Below, in pieces: positions 21,685 through 33,200 of a DNA stretch of 64,000 nt. The position numbers and the translations under genes are program-made. The DNA is from Mycoplasma iguanae (GTDB taxonomy: Bacteria; Bacillota_I; Bacilli_A; Mycoplasmatales; Metamycoplasmataceae), in assembly GCF_024722375.1 (NCBI RefSeq), contig NZ_CP102734.1, positions 186,001 through 250,000 on the forward strand, read 5' to 3'. The first letter of the stretch is position 1, and every line of letters starts with the position of its first letter. The notes beneath the pieces were generated by a model, which saw only the letters and a list, made by a program, of their open reading frames with translations, had not been told where the DNA came from and made no database searches.

Positions 21685-22510
21685 TGTTCAAACTTTAGTC
21701 TTTGACTTAGATGGAACACTATTAAACTCAGAAAAAAATGTTTTAGATTCAAGTATTGAAACAATTAAGCATTTGCAGAAAAAAAATGGCACAAAAGCAA
21801 TTATTGCTTCTGGTCGTCCTTGATATTTTTGTAAAAAACCTTGAAATTTAATTGATAGCCAAATGCCAATTATTTCTTGTAATGGAGCTTTAGTATTTGA
21901 TCCTGTTAACAACAAAGAAATTTTTGTTAATCCCATTGAAAAAACAGTTGCTAAATCTATTTTTAATTATTTACACGCTTTAAAAATTAATTTTTTAGTT
22001 TATACATCAAAACAAATGTTTAAAAATGAAGCAATATCACCTTCTCAGTGATTTATTTGATTAGATGGTGAACTTGCTAAAATGGCAGAAGATGAAAAAT
22101 TTCAAATTAATCCTGTTAATTCAGATTTTGATTTGGATCAACACCAAGTTGTAAAATTTTTAGTTATTGCTAAGGAAACTGATCCCAAAAATCTTGATTT
22201 AATCCAAAAAGAATTCAAAAAATATCAAGAAAAAGTTTATTTAATTAAATCACAACCTACAGTTTTAGATATTATGCCAACTGGTTCAGACAAAGGTCAA
22301 GGTTTGAAACAAATTGCTCAACACGGTTTAATTAATTTAGATACAACTTTAGTTTTTGGTGATGAAGTTAACGACATTCCAATGTTTAAAGTAGCAAAAT
22401 ATTCAGTTGCTATGGGACAATCTAAATCAGAAGTTAAAACAATAGCAAAATATGTTACAGATTCTCATGATAAAGACGGAATTGCTAATTTTTTGAAAAA
22501 AATAATATAA
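21668..22510 (+). CDS. HAD-superfamily (Cof-type) sugar phosphatase
   Basis: 280 aa IIB-type HAD hydrolase: motif I VFDLDGTLLNS with nucleophile and acid Asp, motif II ASGRPW, and C-terminal LVFGDEVNDIPMF. Of the possible starts, 21668 is preferred because GGGAAAG lies 9 bases before it; ATG 21659 abuts that sequence. It overlaps the end of ulaF and closes the operon. The substrate is unknown; relief of toxic sugar phosphates is a typical role. Confidence 0.88.
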
Positions 22511-22518
22511 TCTAAAGA
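22506..22518 (+). promoter_or_regulatory. -10 box overlapping the stop of the upstream gene
   Basis: TATAAT at 22506-22511 includes the TAA stop of the HAD gene and is 6 bases from the next ATG (22518), with no Shine-Dalgarno. It predicts an independent leaderless mRNA for the next gene. Confidence 0.5.
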
Positions 22519-22997
22519 TGTTCTTTAAAAAAATTAAAGTAAGCCATTTAACTTCCGGTTATTGATTAGCACCAAAATTTTTAAATCTTTTTAGTCCTCA
22601 TAATAGTAAAGCAATTGTTAAACCGTTTGTATCTTTAGAAGATTTAATCCAAAAAAACAGATTATTGCACAGTGAATTTGCTTTCAGTTTTAATGGTGAT
22701 CATAATTTTTACAATGTTAACAAACTTTATAAAATAAGAAAAATTGATTTTCAATTTAATAAACAGTTAATGAATGAAATTGAAAAAAATGGCTTCCATT
22801 ATCATGAAATTATTCCTAATTTAGTTCTGGTTTGAGATTTTAAAGCAATTAAAACCATTTACAGTGGTTTAGCCCCTTTTTATTCTTTAGAATTTTATGA
22901 AAACTTATTAGCAAAGGCTAAAAAAAATATTTTGGTAGATAATAAAGCTTACTTTACTTGAAACAGAAATTGAGGATTTATTCAAATTAACAAATAA
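22518..22997 (+). CDS. Hypothetical protein, 159 aa
   Basis: Not recognised. Begins MFFKKIKVSHLTSGYWLAP and ends WGFIQINK. No signal peptide or membrane helix; mixed alpha/beta, rich in aromatic residues. UGA encodes Trp in GYWLAP, VLVWDF, FTWNRNW and elsewhere, and the frame is free of TAA/TAG, so it is a real gene. Not clearly part of the ula operon, since it has its own -10 box; a strong terminator follows. Confidence 0.75.
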
Positions 22998-23001
22998 TTT
23001 T

Positions 23002-23039
23002 AAACCCACTAAAATCTTTGTGTTTTAGTGGGTTTTTTT
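23002..23039. terminator. Terminator between the 22518 gene and gpmI
   Basis: Stem AAACCCACTAAAA / TTTTAGTGGGTTT, loop of 8, then T4. Best for the plus strand; gpmI converges on it. Confidence 0.85.
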
Positions 23040-23059
23040 ATATAAAAAATGCAGAATAT

Positions 23060-24562
23060 TTATTTAATTAATAAAGATTCTTCATCCATTTCAACAGGTT
23101 TTTCAATATTCATGTAATCTAAAATTGTGGGTGCAATGTTTGCTAATTTTCCATCTTTTAGTTTTAATGATTTATCTGTTGTAATTAACATTACAGGATA
23201 TGAAGTATGCTTTGTTGCAGGATTTCCGTTAGCATCTTCTGTAACTTCAGCATTTCCATGATCAGCTGTAATGAATTGAATAGCATCATTTTTTTCAACT
23301 CATTCTTTAATAATACCCAGCTGAGTATCTAAAACTTCTACAGCTTTGATTGCAGCTTGTAAATCACCAGTATGACCTACCATGTCAGGGTTGGCAAAAT
23401 TCATAATTACTAAGTCGAAATTTTTAGCTTCATTTAATAAAGCTTCTGTAATTGCTTGAGCTGACATTTGTGGTGCAGTTGCATATGACTCTACTTTTAG
23501 TGAAGGTATCATAATTCTCTTGCTATTTGCATATTCAATATCTTGCCCTCCATCCATAAAGAAAGTTACGTGAGCATATTTTTGAGTTTCAGCTAGACGT
23601 AGTTGTTTGAGTCCTGCATCAGAAATTACTTTACCAATCGGTTTTTTAATTTCCATTTCATCAAAAGCAATGTCACAATTAATGCCTTCATATTTCATCA
23701 TTGACACAAAAGCTGATAATTTTGCTCTATGAGAAGGAACATAGTCATATAAATCTGAATCAATTAACATATGAGTAATTTGACGAGCTCTATCTGGACG
23801 AAAGTTGAAGAAAATAACAGCATCATGATCTTTAATGAATTTAGCATCAGGATTTATTGCCGGAATTAAAAATTCATCAAATAATTGTTCTGCATATTGG
23901 GATTTAACATAATCTTTTGCTGAATGAAATGTATTTCTTGCTTTACCAAAAAGTGCATCATAAGATTTTTGATTTCTATCAAACATTTTATCACGATCCA
24001 TAGCATAAAATCTTCCGGCAATGGAAGCAATTTTATAACCTGCTTTATCAGCTATTTTTGTTTCTAATTTTTCAATTGAACTAAGAATTGATTGAGGCGC
24101 TACATCTCTACCATCACCAAAAATATGTATAGATAAGTTTTCTATACCATAAGCTTTAGCAGCATCAATTAAAGCAAATAAGTGGTCTTCTAAAGAATGA
24201 ACTCCACCGGGAGATAATAAACCCATCAAATGCAAAGTTGCATTATTTGTTTTTGCAGCTTCAAATGCTTTTACAAAAGCAGTATTTTGACCGAAAGTCC
24301 CATCTTCTAAAGCTTTTTTTATTAGCGAAAGCCCTGTATAAACAACAGTACCGGCTCCAATATTTAAGTGACCTACTTCACTGTTACCCATTTGTCCTTC
24401 AGGTAATCCCACATATTGACCTGAAGCTTGAATAATTGAATAAGGATAACTTTTAAAGTATTCATCAAAAGTTGGAGTTTTGGCCATTTTAAAGGCATTC
24501 CCCTGTTTTTCTGACCTTAAACCTAGCCCATCAATTACCGTTAAAATTACTGGTTTTTTCAT
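23060..24562 (-). CDS. gpmI: 2,3-bisphosphoglycerate-independent phosphoglycerate mutase
   Basis: 500 aa manganese enzyme of glycolysis. N-terminal metal site VIDGLGLR, catalytic Ser61 in GQMGNSEVGHLNIGAG, HIFGDGRDV, FNFRPDRARQ and the C-terminal metal ligands FANPDMVGHTGD and ITADHGNAE. One UGA (IIKEWVEKND) lies before the last 80 residues. Shine-Dalgarno AAGGAAT. It follows pgk on the same strand, separated by a hairpin. Confidence 0.97.
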
Positions 24563-24596
24563 TGTATTCCTTTTAAAATTTATTTTATATTTTATA

Positions 24597-24627
24597 AAAA
24601 AAGAAAACTAGGGTTAATTAGTTTTCA
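24597..24627 (-). terminator. Hairpin between pgk and gpmI
   Basis: On the minus strand, GAAAACTA / TAGTTTTC followed by six T. It should end or attenuate pgk transcripts before gpmI; TATAAAAT just beyond could be the gpmI promoter. Confidence 0.65.
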
Positions 24628-24639
24628 ATTTTTATAAAA

Positions 24640-25941
24640 TTATTTTTTGTGTAATCATCCAAATAATTTACAAAATAGTGTTTTATGTTGATGTTTTGCT
24701 TCTTTTGTTGTTGTTTCTTCTTTTTCTTGAACTTCAACATTTTCATCAGCATCTTGAATCGCTTTAATTCCTGGAAGCTCTTTACCTTCTAAGAATTCTA
24801 TTGAAGCTCCTCCACCTGTAGAAATATGTGAAAATGAAGCTTCTAATTTTAAATTTTCAATAGCAGCAACAGAATCTCCACCACCAACAACTGAGTAAGC
24901 TCCATCTAATTTACCAATAGCAACAGCAATTGCTTCAGTTCCTTTTTTAAAGTTTGAGAATTCTGTAACCCCCATAGGTCCATTTCAAAGCACTGTTTTA
25001 GCATTTGCTAAAGTTTTTTCAAATAATTTTATTGATTCTTCAGCAATATCTAATCCCATATATCCTTTTGGAATGTTTAGAGGATCTTTTTTATTAACTA
25101 ATCTTGCTCCATTTGCAAATTCTTTGCCTATAGCATGATCGATTGGTAAAACAATTTTATCTCCATATTTAGCTAAATATTCTTTTACAAGTTCTAATTT
25201 ATCTTCTTCTAATAAAGAATTTCCAATCTCATGTCCTTGCGCTTTTGCAAATGTATAAGCCATTCCTCCACCGATAATAACTTTATCAGCAACTTTTAAC
25301 AAGGAATCAACAATAGCAATCTTATCTGAAACTTTAGCTCCACCTACAATTGCTATGAATGGTCTTTCAGGATTGTTTAAAACTTTTGATAAAGCTTTAA
25401 CTTCTTTTTCCATTAAATAACCCATTGCAGATTCATTAATATAAGTAGCAATTCCTACATTGGATGCATGTGCACGGTGTGCGGTACCAAAAGCATCATT
25501 AATAAATACATCTCCCAATGAAGCTCAGTATTTTCCTAATTCAGGATTATTTTTTGATTCAGCTTTTTCATTTAAGTCTTCGTATCTTGTATTTTGAACT
25601 AATAAGATATCACCATCTTGTAAGTTCTCAACAGCAGCTTCTAATTTGGAACCTCTAGTTTGATTTACAAAATATACTTTTCTACCTAGTAGTTTTTCTA
25701 AATGTTTTGCCACTGGAGCTAGTGACTTAGATGCCTTATCTTCTTCTGTTTTAATTCTGCCTAAGTGTGAAAATAAAATTGCTTTTCCGCCTTCATTTAC
25801 AACTTTTTGAATAGTTGGCAATGATGCTCTAATTCTTTTATCTGAAGTAATATTTCCTTCTTTATCAAAAGGAACATTAAAATCATTTCTAATTAAAACT
25901 TTTTTACCTTTTAGTTCTATTTGATCAATTGTTTTTTTCAT
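24640..25941 (-). CDS. pgk: Phosphoglycerate kinase with C-terminal extension
   Basis: 433 aa. Substrate-binding N-domain ([20 protein letters not shown]), hinge and nucleotide domain ([35 protein letters not shown]). The family normally ends near LPGIKAI, which falls at about residue 395 here; a further ~35 residues follow, first acidic ([16 protein letters not shown]), then His/Lys-rich, ending in FCKLFGWLHKK. Three UGA-Trp codons, one in the tail. Shine-Dalgarno AAAGGAG. Function of the tail is unknown. Confidence 0.96.
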
Positions 25942-26093
25942 TTGGTCTTTCTCCTTTGAAAATGATTAATTAGTAAAATTTAAAATCATCAAGTAATTAT
26001 CATAAAATGTTTCTAAATATTAACTTGTTATTTATTAATTATATTAAATTGTTATAAATTTTTAAGTATTAAATTTTTTAATAAAAAAAACAT

Positions 26094-26126
26094 AAAAAAA
26101 TCCCCCTATTTTATTGAAAAGGGAGA
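26094..26126 (-). terminator. Terminator after tmRNA
   Basis: On the minus strand, a hairpin with TCCCT pairing AGGGGGA, then seven T. It lies about 65 bases beyond the tmRNA 3' end. Confidence 0.7.
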
Positions 26127-26188
26127 TAATTTTTTTTATGTTTTTAAATCTTTTATTATTAATTCTAAAGAAAAAATAATAAAAAAAA

Positions 26189-26573
26189 TGGTGGAGATGC
26201 CGGGAATCGAACCCGGGTCCACACATAAACATATTATTTAAATCTACAGTTTAGTAATTTTTATATTCAACAAATTAAAAACTTAAAATTACAAACAGTT
26301 GTTTAATTTGTCCAGTTGAAGTTCTGCAAAATTTAACTGAGTCCTTTTACATATCCCAATACCACATTGTAGCACTTTGGGAAGAATGCTACAAGACCAA
26401 CCGCTAAATATTAAGCGAAAGAAGGATTTAAGTTAAATGAAGAATTCATTGCTAAAGCGCTGTAGTCTTCGTTTGTTTTTTCTTTTCCATTTAGAAAAGC
26501 CTAGAAGTATTTATGGTTTACCAGACCACTGCATTAAATAATCGCTTATATATGTCGAAACCTTTACACCCCC
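26189..26573 (-). ncRNA. ssrA: Transfer-messenger RNA (tmRNA)
   Basis: Rescues stalled ribosomes with SmpB. The tRNA-like ends pair: 5' GGGGGTG with 3' CATCTCC plus A-CCA, and the T-arm GGGTTCGATTCCC is perfect. The characteristic 5' stretch AAAGGTTTCGACAT is present. The tag frame most likely runs from 26488 to the TAA at 26411-26413 and would encode GKEKTNEDYS...NLNPSFA (25 aa); it resembles the M. pulmonis tag and ends in a hydrophobic degron. The resume codon is inferred. Confidence 0.95.
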
Positions 26574-26594
26574 ATAGTATTTATAATGAGGAAT

Positions 26595-27020
26595 TTAAAG
26601 ATATTTTGCTATTTCATGCTCAATATCACGTTTTTTTTCTGTTTCTCGTTTATCTTGTTTATTTTTTCCACGAGCAAGCGCAATTTCAATTTTTATTTTA
26701 TCTTTTGATCAATAAATCATTGTAGGTATCAAAGTAAAATTATTTTGTTGTTGCTTTAAAGCTAGTCTTTTTAACTGTGCTTTATGCATTAATAATTTTC
26801 GTGGTCTTAGTACATCACCTTTGACTGCCATATATAAAGAAATATGCATATTTGAAATAAAAAGCTCGTGAAATTTAAATGTAGCAAAGGCGTTATTTAA
26901 ATTTACTTTATTGGCACGAATTGATTTTACTTCTCAGCCCAATAAAGCAATTCCAGCTTCATATTTATCTATAATTTCGTAGTTATAATTTGCTACTTTA
27001 TTTTTTGCTATTATCTTCAT
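26595..27020 (-). CDS. smpB: SsrA-binding protein SmpB
   Basis: 141 aa, with UGA-Trp in ALLGWEVKSIR, the tmRNA-binding loop LPR-like block VLRPRKLLMHK, and the C-terminal basic tail region ARGKNKQDKRETEKKRD. It sits 21 bases upstream of tmRNA on the same strand, an arrangement that would co-express the two partners. GATAAT lies 9 bases before the ATG; no Shine-Dalgarno is seen. Confidence 0.95.
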
Positions 27021-27513
27021 ATCTGATTTATTATCTATTAAATTTTAACAAAAAGCTATTTTTTCAATTAAAAACAAGAAAAAGTTTAAAATTTTATTGC
27101 TAAATACTCAAAAATAGAATTTTCTGCATTTTATAAAATTATTTTTAAACTAAAAAATTATTACAATTAGTTATTTCACTTATAATTTACATTAGTACTT
27201 ATTAATTATTATAACCAGTTATTTCATTGTCCAATGAGGTTAATAACTCGTGTTTTACAAATCATAGTAACATTTTTTAAATAAGCATTTTATTGATTTT
27301 TATTTAAATTCATCATTATTTTAGAAAAATATTAAATTTTTAAATATACTAGCTTTAATATAATTTAAAATTTTTTATTTTTAATTAGTTAAAATTTATT
27401 ATTTAATATAGATATTTTTAAAAAATATCACAGAATTGAGTTATTGATTTTCGTGGTATTATTTCAATATATTTTATATAATTATCTCAGTTTCATTACA
27501 TAAAGAGGGCACA
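27021..27513. other. Divergent promoter region, no gene
   Basis: Very AT-rich. It contains a 24-base imperfect direct repeat (27157-27180 and 27205-27228), two TATAAT boxes on the plus strand (27181-27186 and 27477-27482), and the AAGAGGG ribosome-binding site of the surface operon. The box at 27477 gives a leader of about 25-30 bases. No -35 stands out. Confidence 0.55.
27157..27228 (+). repeat. Imperfect direct repeat, 24 bases, 48-base period
   Basis: The two copies share 20 of 24 bases, including AGTTATTTCA. Unexplained; could be binding sites ahead of the surface-protein operon. Confidence 0.6.
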
Positions 27514-30258
27514 ATGAAAAAAGTTTCAAAAACAATCCTAGGAGCTATGTCAATAATTTCAGCTTCTACATTAGCAGTTGCTTTAATTCAACAAAGTAAC
27601 CAAACAAATTTTGTAGTTCCACAAACTTTTGCAGCAGTAGAAACAACTGCTAATGGCAAATATTTTTTTCGACCTTCTGCAATTACTTTAGATTCCACAA
27701 AATTTTCACAGTGAAATAAAAACAAATATGCAACACAAGTTAATGCTGAAGATATTCGTAAACTTTTTTCTTTTATTAGAACTTCTTATAATAGTAATGA
27801 GAATGCAACCACCAATATTAGTGGTTATAAATTTGAACAAATTTCAGAAAATGGAACTATAACATCTGTCCAAAGTTCAAATTTTTCATCAAGTTATGCA
27901 GGTTTTCAGTTAGGAAGTTTACAAAATTCTTCTATCAATAATTTAGTAGTAGAAATTACTAAAGCAGATAATTTTAAAGGTGAAATAGAATTCAAAGTTT
28001 ACCAGAATATTACAGCTTATACTACTGATGAAAATAATAATGTTATTTTATCTAGACCTGGTTCTACTGCTAGTGATTTTGGAAATTTAAGAGCACTAAT
28101 AACACCACCAACTGAATTTAAATCAGAAACAGATGCTGATGTTTGAAAATTACCAAAGAGCACATTACCATTAAATATTGTAAAATGAAAATTTCAATGA
28201 GCACCAGACGAACAAATTGATAGTTTTATTAAAAACACTACCAAAGATGTTAATTCAATCACAAATTCAGACATTAGTTCAAACTTTTTTTCATTAAGTT
28301 TAGATTACAATACAACAGAACAAGAAATTCCTGATGAATCTATGATTCCTACACCAACTATTTCTTTAACTCCAAATACTGCCTTAAATTTATTGACAGT
28401 ATCAATTAATTTAAGTAATAGCTTTTCAAATGCCAATAAATCTTTTTCAAAAACTTTTTATGGTTTCAGAACTAATGAAGAATCATTAATTGAATTAAAA
28501 ATGGTGACAAACGAAAACTTATTAAATGCTGATATTGCTATGCCTTATTGAGACCAAGATCAAACTGCTGATCCTACAAAATCTAAAATTGGTCAAAAAG
28601 TTTCAACTTTATTACCTTCAGAATTTGTTAATCCCCAGGCAAGATACGATGTTTCTTTTTTAGATATTTTTAATGGAGTAATAAAAAATGCTGTAGGAAT
28701 TGTGGGAACAAAATCAAATTCTGCATTATCAATTAATTCTACTAATAATAGAATTGGATTTTTAACATATCAAAATGCTGAAATTAATTCAAATCAATTG
28801 GCTAAAATTAATACAAGTATTAAAAGTGTTGAAACTTTTCCAGATGATTTAGAAGGAACTTTAGAACTAAAAATTACTTATCAAACAATTAATAATTCTG
28901 GAAAAGTTATGGATGGGCCTATAGAAATAGTTAAATATACCGGTTTTTCTAGAAACTTAGAAAGTGGTGAATTAGTTTATTTTAACTGATCAAATACCAT
29001 TCCTTCTAGATATGCTTCTTTAGTTGCTTCTGGAATTGTAAATGTTTTTAGGGAAACTGTTAATTCAGCAGATGGTTCATCTTCAACACCAATTGCTGGT
29101 GGATGATCAACATCAGAACAATCTAAAGATTTCGTTTCTTTATTTTTTGATTCTTCTGATTTTTTAAAAAAAGTTTATAAATTACCATATGTAAATCCAT
29201 CATTAGCTAATTTAGCTAATGAAACAGCTACTGGTTCAATGGTAAGAATTACAGATGCTTCAATCGAAAATAATGGTGAAATCATTCAAAGAATTAGAGT
29301 AGAAATCCAATTTTCACGTCTAAATGGACAAGATAATGTTGTTTTTTCTAAAACATATGTAACTTCCACTACTGCTCAAGATATTCCTGAATCATTACAA
29401 AGTAAAATTAGAATAAATCAGGAATTTACAAAAAGTCTGCATCAGTATAGTAATTTATTACCGAGTGAATTAACAATTGAGCAGATAAGAAAAATGTTTA
29501 TTTTAGAAACTCCTACAGCTGGTGCAGATTTCACAACACCATTAGATCAAGCTATCATTTTTGCTGTTCCAGATGATAAAAACGGTCGTTTAGCAGTTTC
29601 ATTGATTTTCGATAAATTTAATAATATTCCTTCATTTGAATATGGAAGAGTTTTCACTGGTTTTAAAGAAAATTTAGCACTAAAACTAAATTTAGAATTA
29701 AAACATACTCCTTTAACAAATTTAAGTGCAAACTTTTTATCTAAAAATCCAATGGATGAAAAAAGCTTAACTAAAAAAGACATTTTAGAAGCAATGTTTG
29801 GTGGTTTAGAGAGCACTTTATTTAAAATGATTTCTGAAGACAATCTTGAAATTACTGATCGATCACCAACCTCGGTAACCGCACAAATCAAAATTAACTG
29901 AGCCGACTTAACTTTAAAATTTCAACAAGTGCCTTTGACATTGTCAACTACCAGCGCAATTTTAAGAACTAATGACACAAATATTGATCTAAATACAAAT
30001 GATGTCACAACACTATCGTTTACTATTACCGGTTTTACAGGTGGAACTAATTTTAATCAACATAATGACACACCGATAAAACCAGGAGAAATTTTATCTC
30101 AGCAGCAAATTTTATGATTATGATTAGGATTAGGTTCTAGTTTGTTTGGAATTTTAGCAATCTTAATTTTATGAATATTAATTAATGCAACAAGATTTAA
30201 CAAAAAAACTAAGTCATTAAGACAACAAAATCAAAAATTTGAACACGAGGAGGAATAA
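27514..30258 (+). CDS. Large double-anchored surface protein A (Lipoprotein_17-like repeats)
   Basis: 914 aa. An N-terminal signal anchor (residues about 8-26) has no lipobox Cys; a second helix lies near 868-893 (LGLGSSLFGILAILIL) and is followed by a basic cytoplasmic tail ending FEHEEE. The extracellular part has at least four repeats that close with a GF motif (YGFRTNEES ~316, TGFSRNLESG ~475, TGFKENLAL ~713, TGFTGGTNF ~838), each after a beta-rich block; this resembles the mycoplasma Lipoprotein_17 (PF04200) surface repeat. Several UGA-Trp. First gene of a five-gene operon. Binding partner unknown. Confidence 0.85.
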
Positions 30259-30259
30259 A

Positions 30260-33200
30260 ATGCATAAAAAATACTCTCATTTAAAAATAGCTTCAGCAAT
30301 TATTATTCCATCTGTGATTATCAGTAGCACTTTTATTGTCACAAGTATTCAAAAAAAATCTCCTTTTACTCAAACAGTTAGTCCTCAAACTTTTTCATCT
30401 AGCACTGTATCTCTTAGTCAATTAACTTTTATTAATCCTGCTCTTTTAAACACCGATTTAAAATATCAAAATGTTGAAAATATTTTTAATAAAAATGGTC
30501 ATTCTTTTTTATATGCTCATAAAAAAACAAACGGAAATGCAAATGTCATTGATACTGTAGCTTTAATTCAAGATTCAACAAATCAAATGAAATGAGCTGT
30601 TGATGCTGAAAAAATTAAAGAAATAATTAAAAATTATAGAAATCAAAAAAAACCTAGCACTCCACCAAGTCACAATCTAGAAAATGTTAAAATCAACAAA
30701 GCTGAATATTCTATTTCTTCAAGAAGTTATTATTTAAACGTTTACGTTTATGAAACAGATGAAACTAAAGGACATACAGTAATTTTAAAAATATCAGAAT
30801 CATCTGGTGATGTTTCTGTTTATTTTGATGCTGCACTAGCAACAGAAAGTAAAATGACTGGTTCACAATCTAGAAAATATGTGAATACTAATTTTTCACA
30901 ATTTGTGATTAAAACTGATAATCAAAGTACACCTACTTTAATTTTAATTAAAGGTGATTATGAAAAAGCTACCAGTGGAACTAATCAAACAATTGCCATT
31001 GAAGTTACTGGTTCTACAGGTGGTTCTGTTGGTGATGTTACCGGTAGAAATGTTTTTGAAACTAGTTTTATAACTCAAGAAAATACTTATTTAAATACAA
31101 CAGGAAATAAAATTTATGCAACTAATTCGGCATGAATTAATGGTGGATTATTTTTATTACTTCAAAAACGTAATAGTGCTGGAAATACAACAGAAGTAGT
31201 GGCATATGCTTATTCAACTAGGGGTAATGGATTTAATGCTCCTTTTAGAACATCAATTAAAAAATTACCTGGAAATGACACTCACTATTCAATAACAGCA
31301 ATTAAAGGTCAAAATTACTTAGTTGCAAGACAAAATAAAGCAGCGCCAACTACTGGCAATTTTGCTGATAGTGGACCATTATTAGTCCAAAAACTAGATT
31401 TAACAATTAATGGAAATAACGCTAATGCTACAGTAACAAACGATCAAAAACAAATAAAATATTTTAACAATGGTTCATTACTAGGAATTAGTAATGTTTA
31501 TTCAACTACTAAAATTAGTTCTAATGCTGAATTTGTTGCTATAAGTAATAACAATGTACTTGTAACATTAGATAGAAACTTAAATTTTATTGATCAGTTA
31601 GCTTTAGTAGACTTACCAAGCAATGTGTCAATAATTGATTTAAAAACAGTTGGTATCAACTACTTTTTATACTTGTCAAATGGTGAAATTTGAGCATATA
31701 ATAATTCAGGTTTTGCAGGAACTCCAAAAACTTTAGCATCAAATGGTTTAGAAAAACCTGTAAGTATTTCCTTCAAAGATCAAAGCCAAGTAAATAATGG
31801 AGCTGCCATTTTTGCTGATTCATTAAACAAATTTAAGCAATCATTTGAAGCTAATTTAAATTCATTTTTAAATATTCAAAGAGCTTATAATAATGTTAGT
31901 CCTGTTTTAGAATTTGAAACAGTTGATAAAGAAGTTGCGGATCAAAAGCATAGTCATGAATCGACAATTAAAATATACCAAGTTCTAAGAACTTTAGATG
32001 CCAACGGAACAGTTAATCCTTCAGGTAATATTATCGGTGGAAATAAAATCCGTGTCTTTTTAGGTGAAAAAACTTTCCGATTTTTCTTAAATAATCCTGA
32101 TGTTAAAACCAAATCATTTGTTAGTTTACCAGAAGTTTTAAGACGTTCATTACCTAGTCAAATTGCTTCGATGTATGCAAATAATAACGACGTTTATAAT
32201 TTATTTTTAGATGTTAAAAATATCGATCTATATGATAAAGCTGGAAATGGAAGTAATATTTCAGTAAGATTAACTCCCAATGACAAAACAGGGCGTTTAA
32301 CCATTAATTTTAATGTAACTTATTTACATGAAAATGGAAAATTAACTAATAGAAATTTTTCATCTACAATTTCAGGTTTTCCTACTAGTCAAGTTGAAAA
32401 TTCTACATTGACATTTAATATTAATCCTTTTTCAAAAGATATTTTATCTGAGAAATTCGGAAAAATATTACCTTCTCAAATCAAACCTAGTGAAGTTTTA
32501 GATAACTTTATTATTCTTTCACCTTTTCTAAAACAATCAGATTATGAATTATCAATTCTTCCTCAAAATGCTAAAGGAAAAGCACTTTTTAAATTAAAAT
32601 TTAATTTCAAAAATAATTTAGTTTCTTTATCACAAGAAGCAGATGCAGCTAAAAAAGCTTTACAAGTAACACATGATTCAATTGTTTGAGAAAGTGAAGA
32701 AGTATTTAAGAGTAATACTGCTCAAAACCAAAATATTTTAATTAAATTTAATACTTTTGATGAAATCAAAGCTAAAAATCCTTCAATTGTATTACAAAAA
32801 CCTTCTCAAGTGAAAACTGCCATAGAAAATGCAGGTAATACACAACAAAAACTGAATGCAATTATTGGTTACAATTTTGTTACAATGTCAGATTATGTTA
32901 AAGACAAAGTAGCTAACATTATTATTTCAAATATAAATGACTTAACTGGAGAATTTACACTTCAGTTGAATTTTAATAATCCCTTAGGAAATTCATTAAG
33001 AACAACTTTCCCACATGACTTTAGTGGTTTCCAAACTGATGAAGCTACTGCAAACGATGTTTATAATATAACTTTTTTAACAAAAGAACAATATTTAGCA
33101 ACAAATAATGTTTCAGAACAATCTAATATTTTTAATAGATCAGCATCAGATGTAGAAATTTCAGATTTAATGATCAGACAAAGCGGTCAATTGAGTCCTA

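Noticed and set aside
26513-26725. Plus-strand open frame
   Set aside because: Antisense to the tmRNA 5' end and smpB.
29547-29891. Minus-strand open frame of 114 codons
   Set aside because: Shadow of surface protein A; no start signals.
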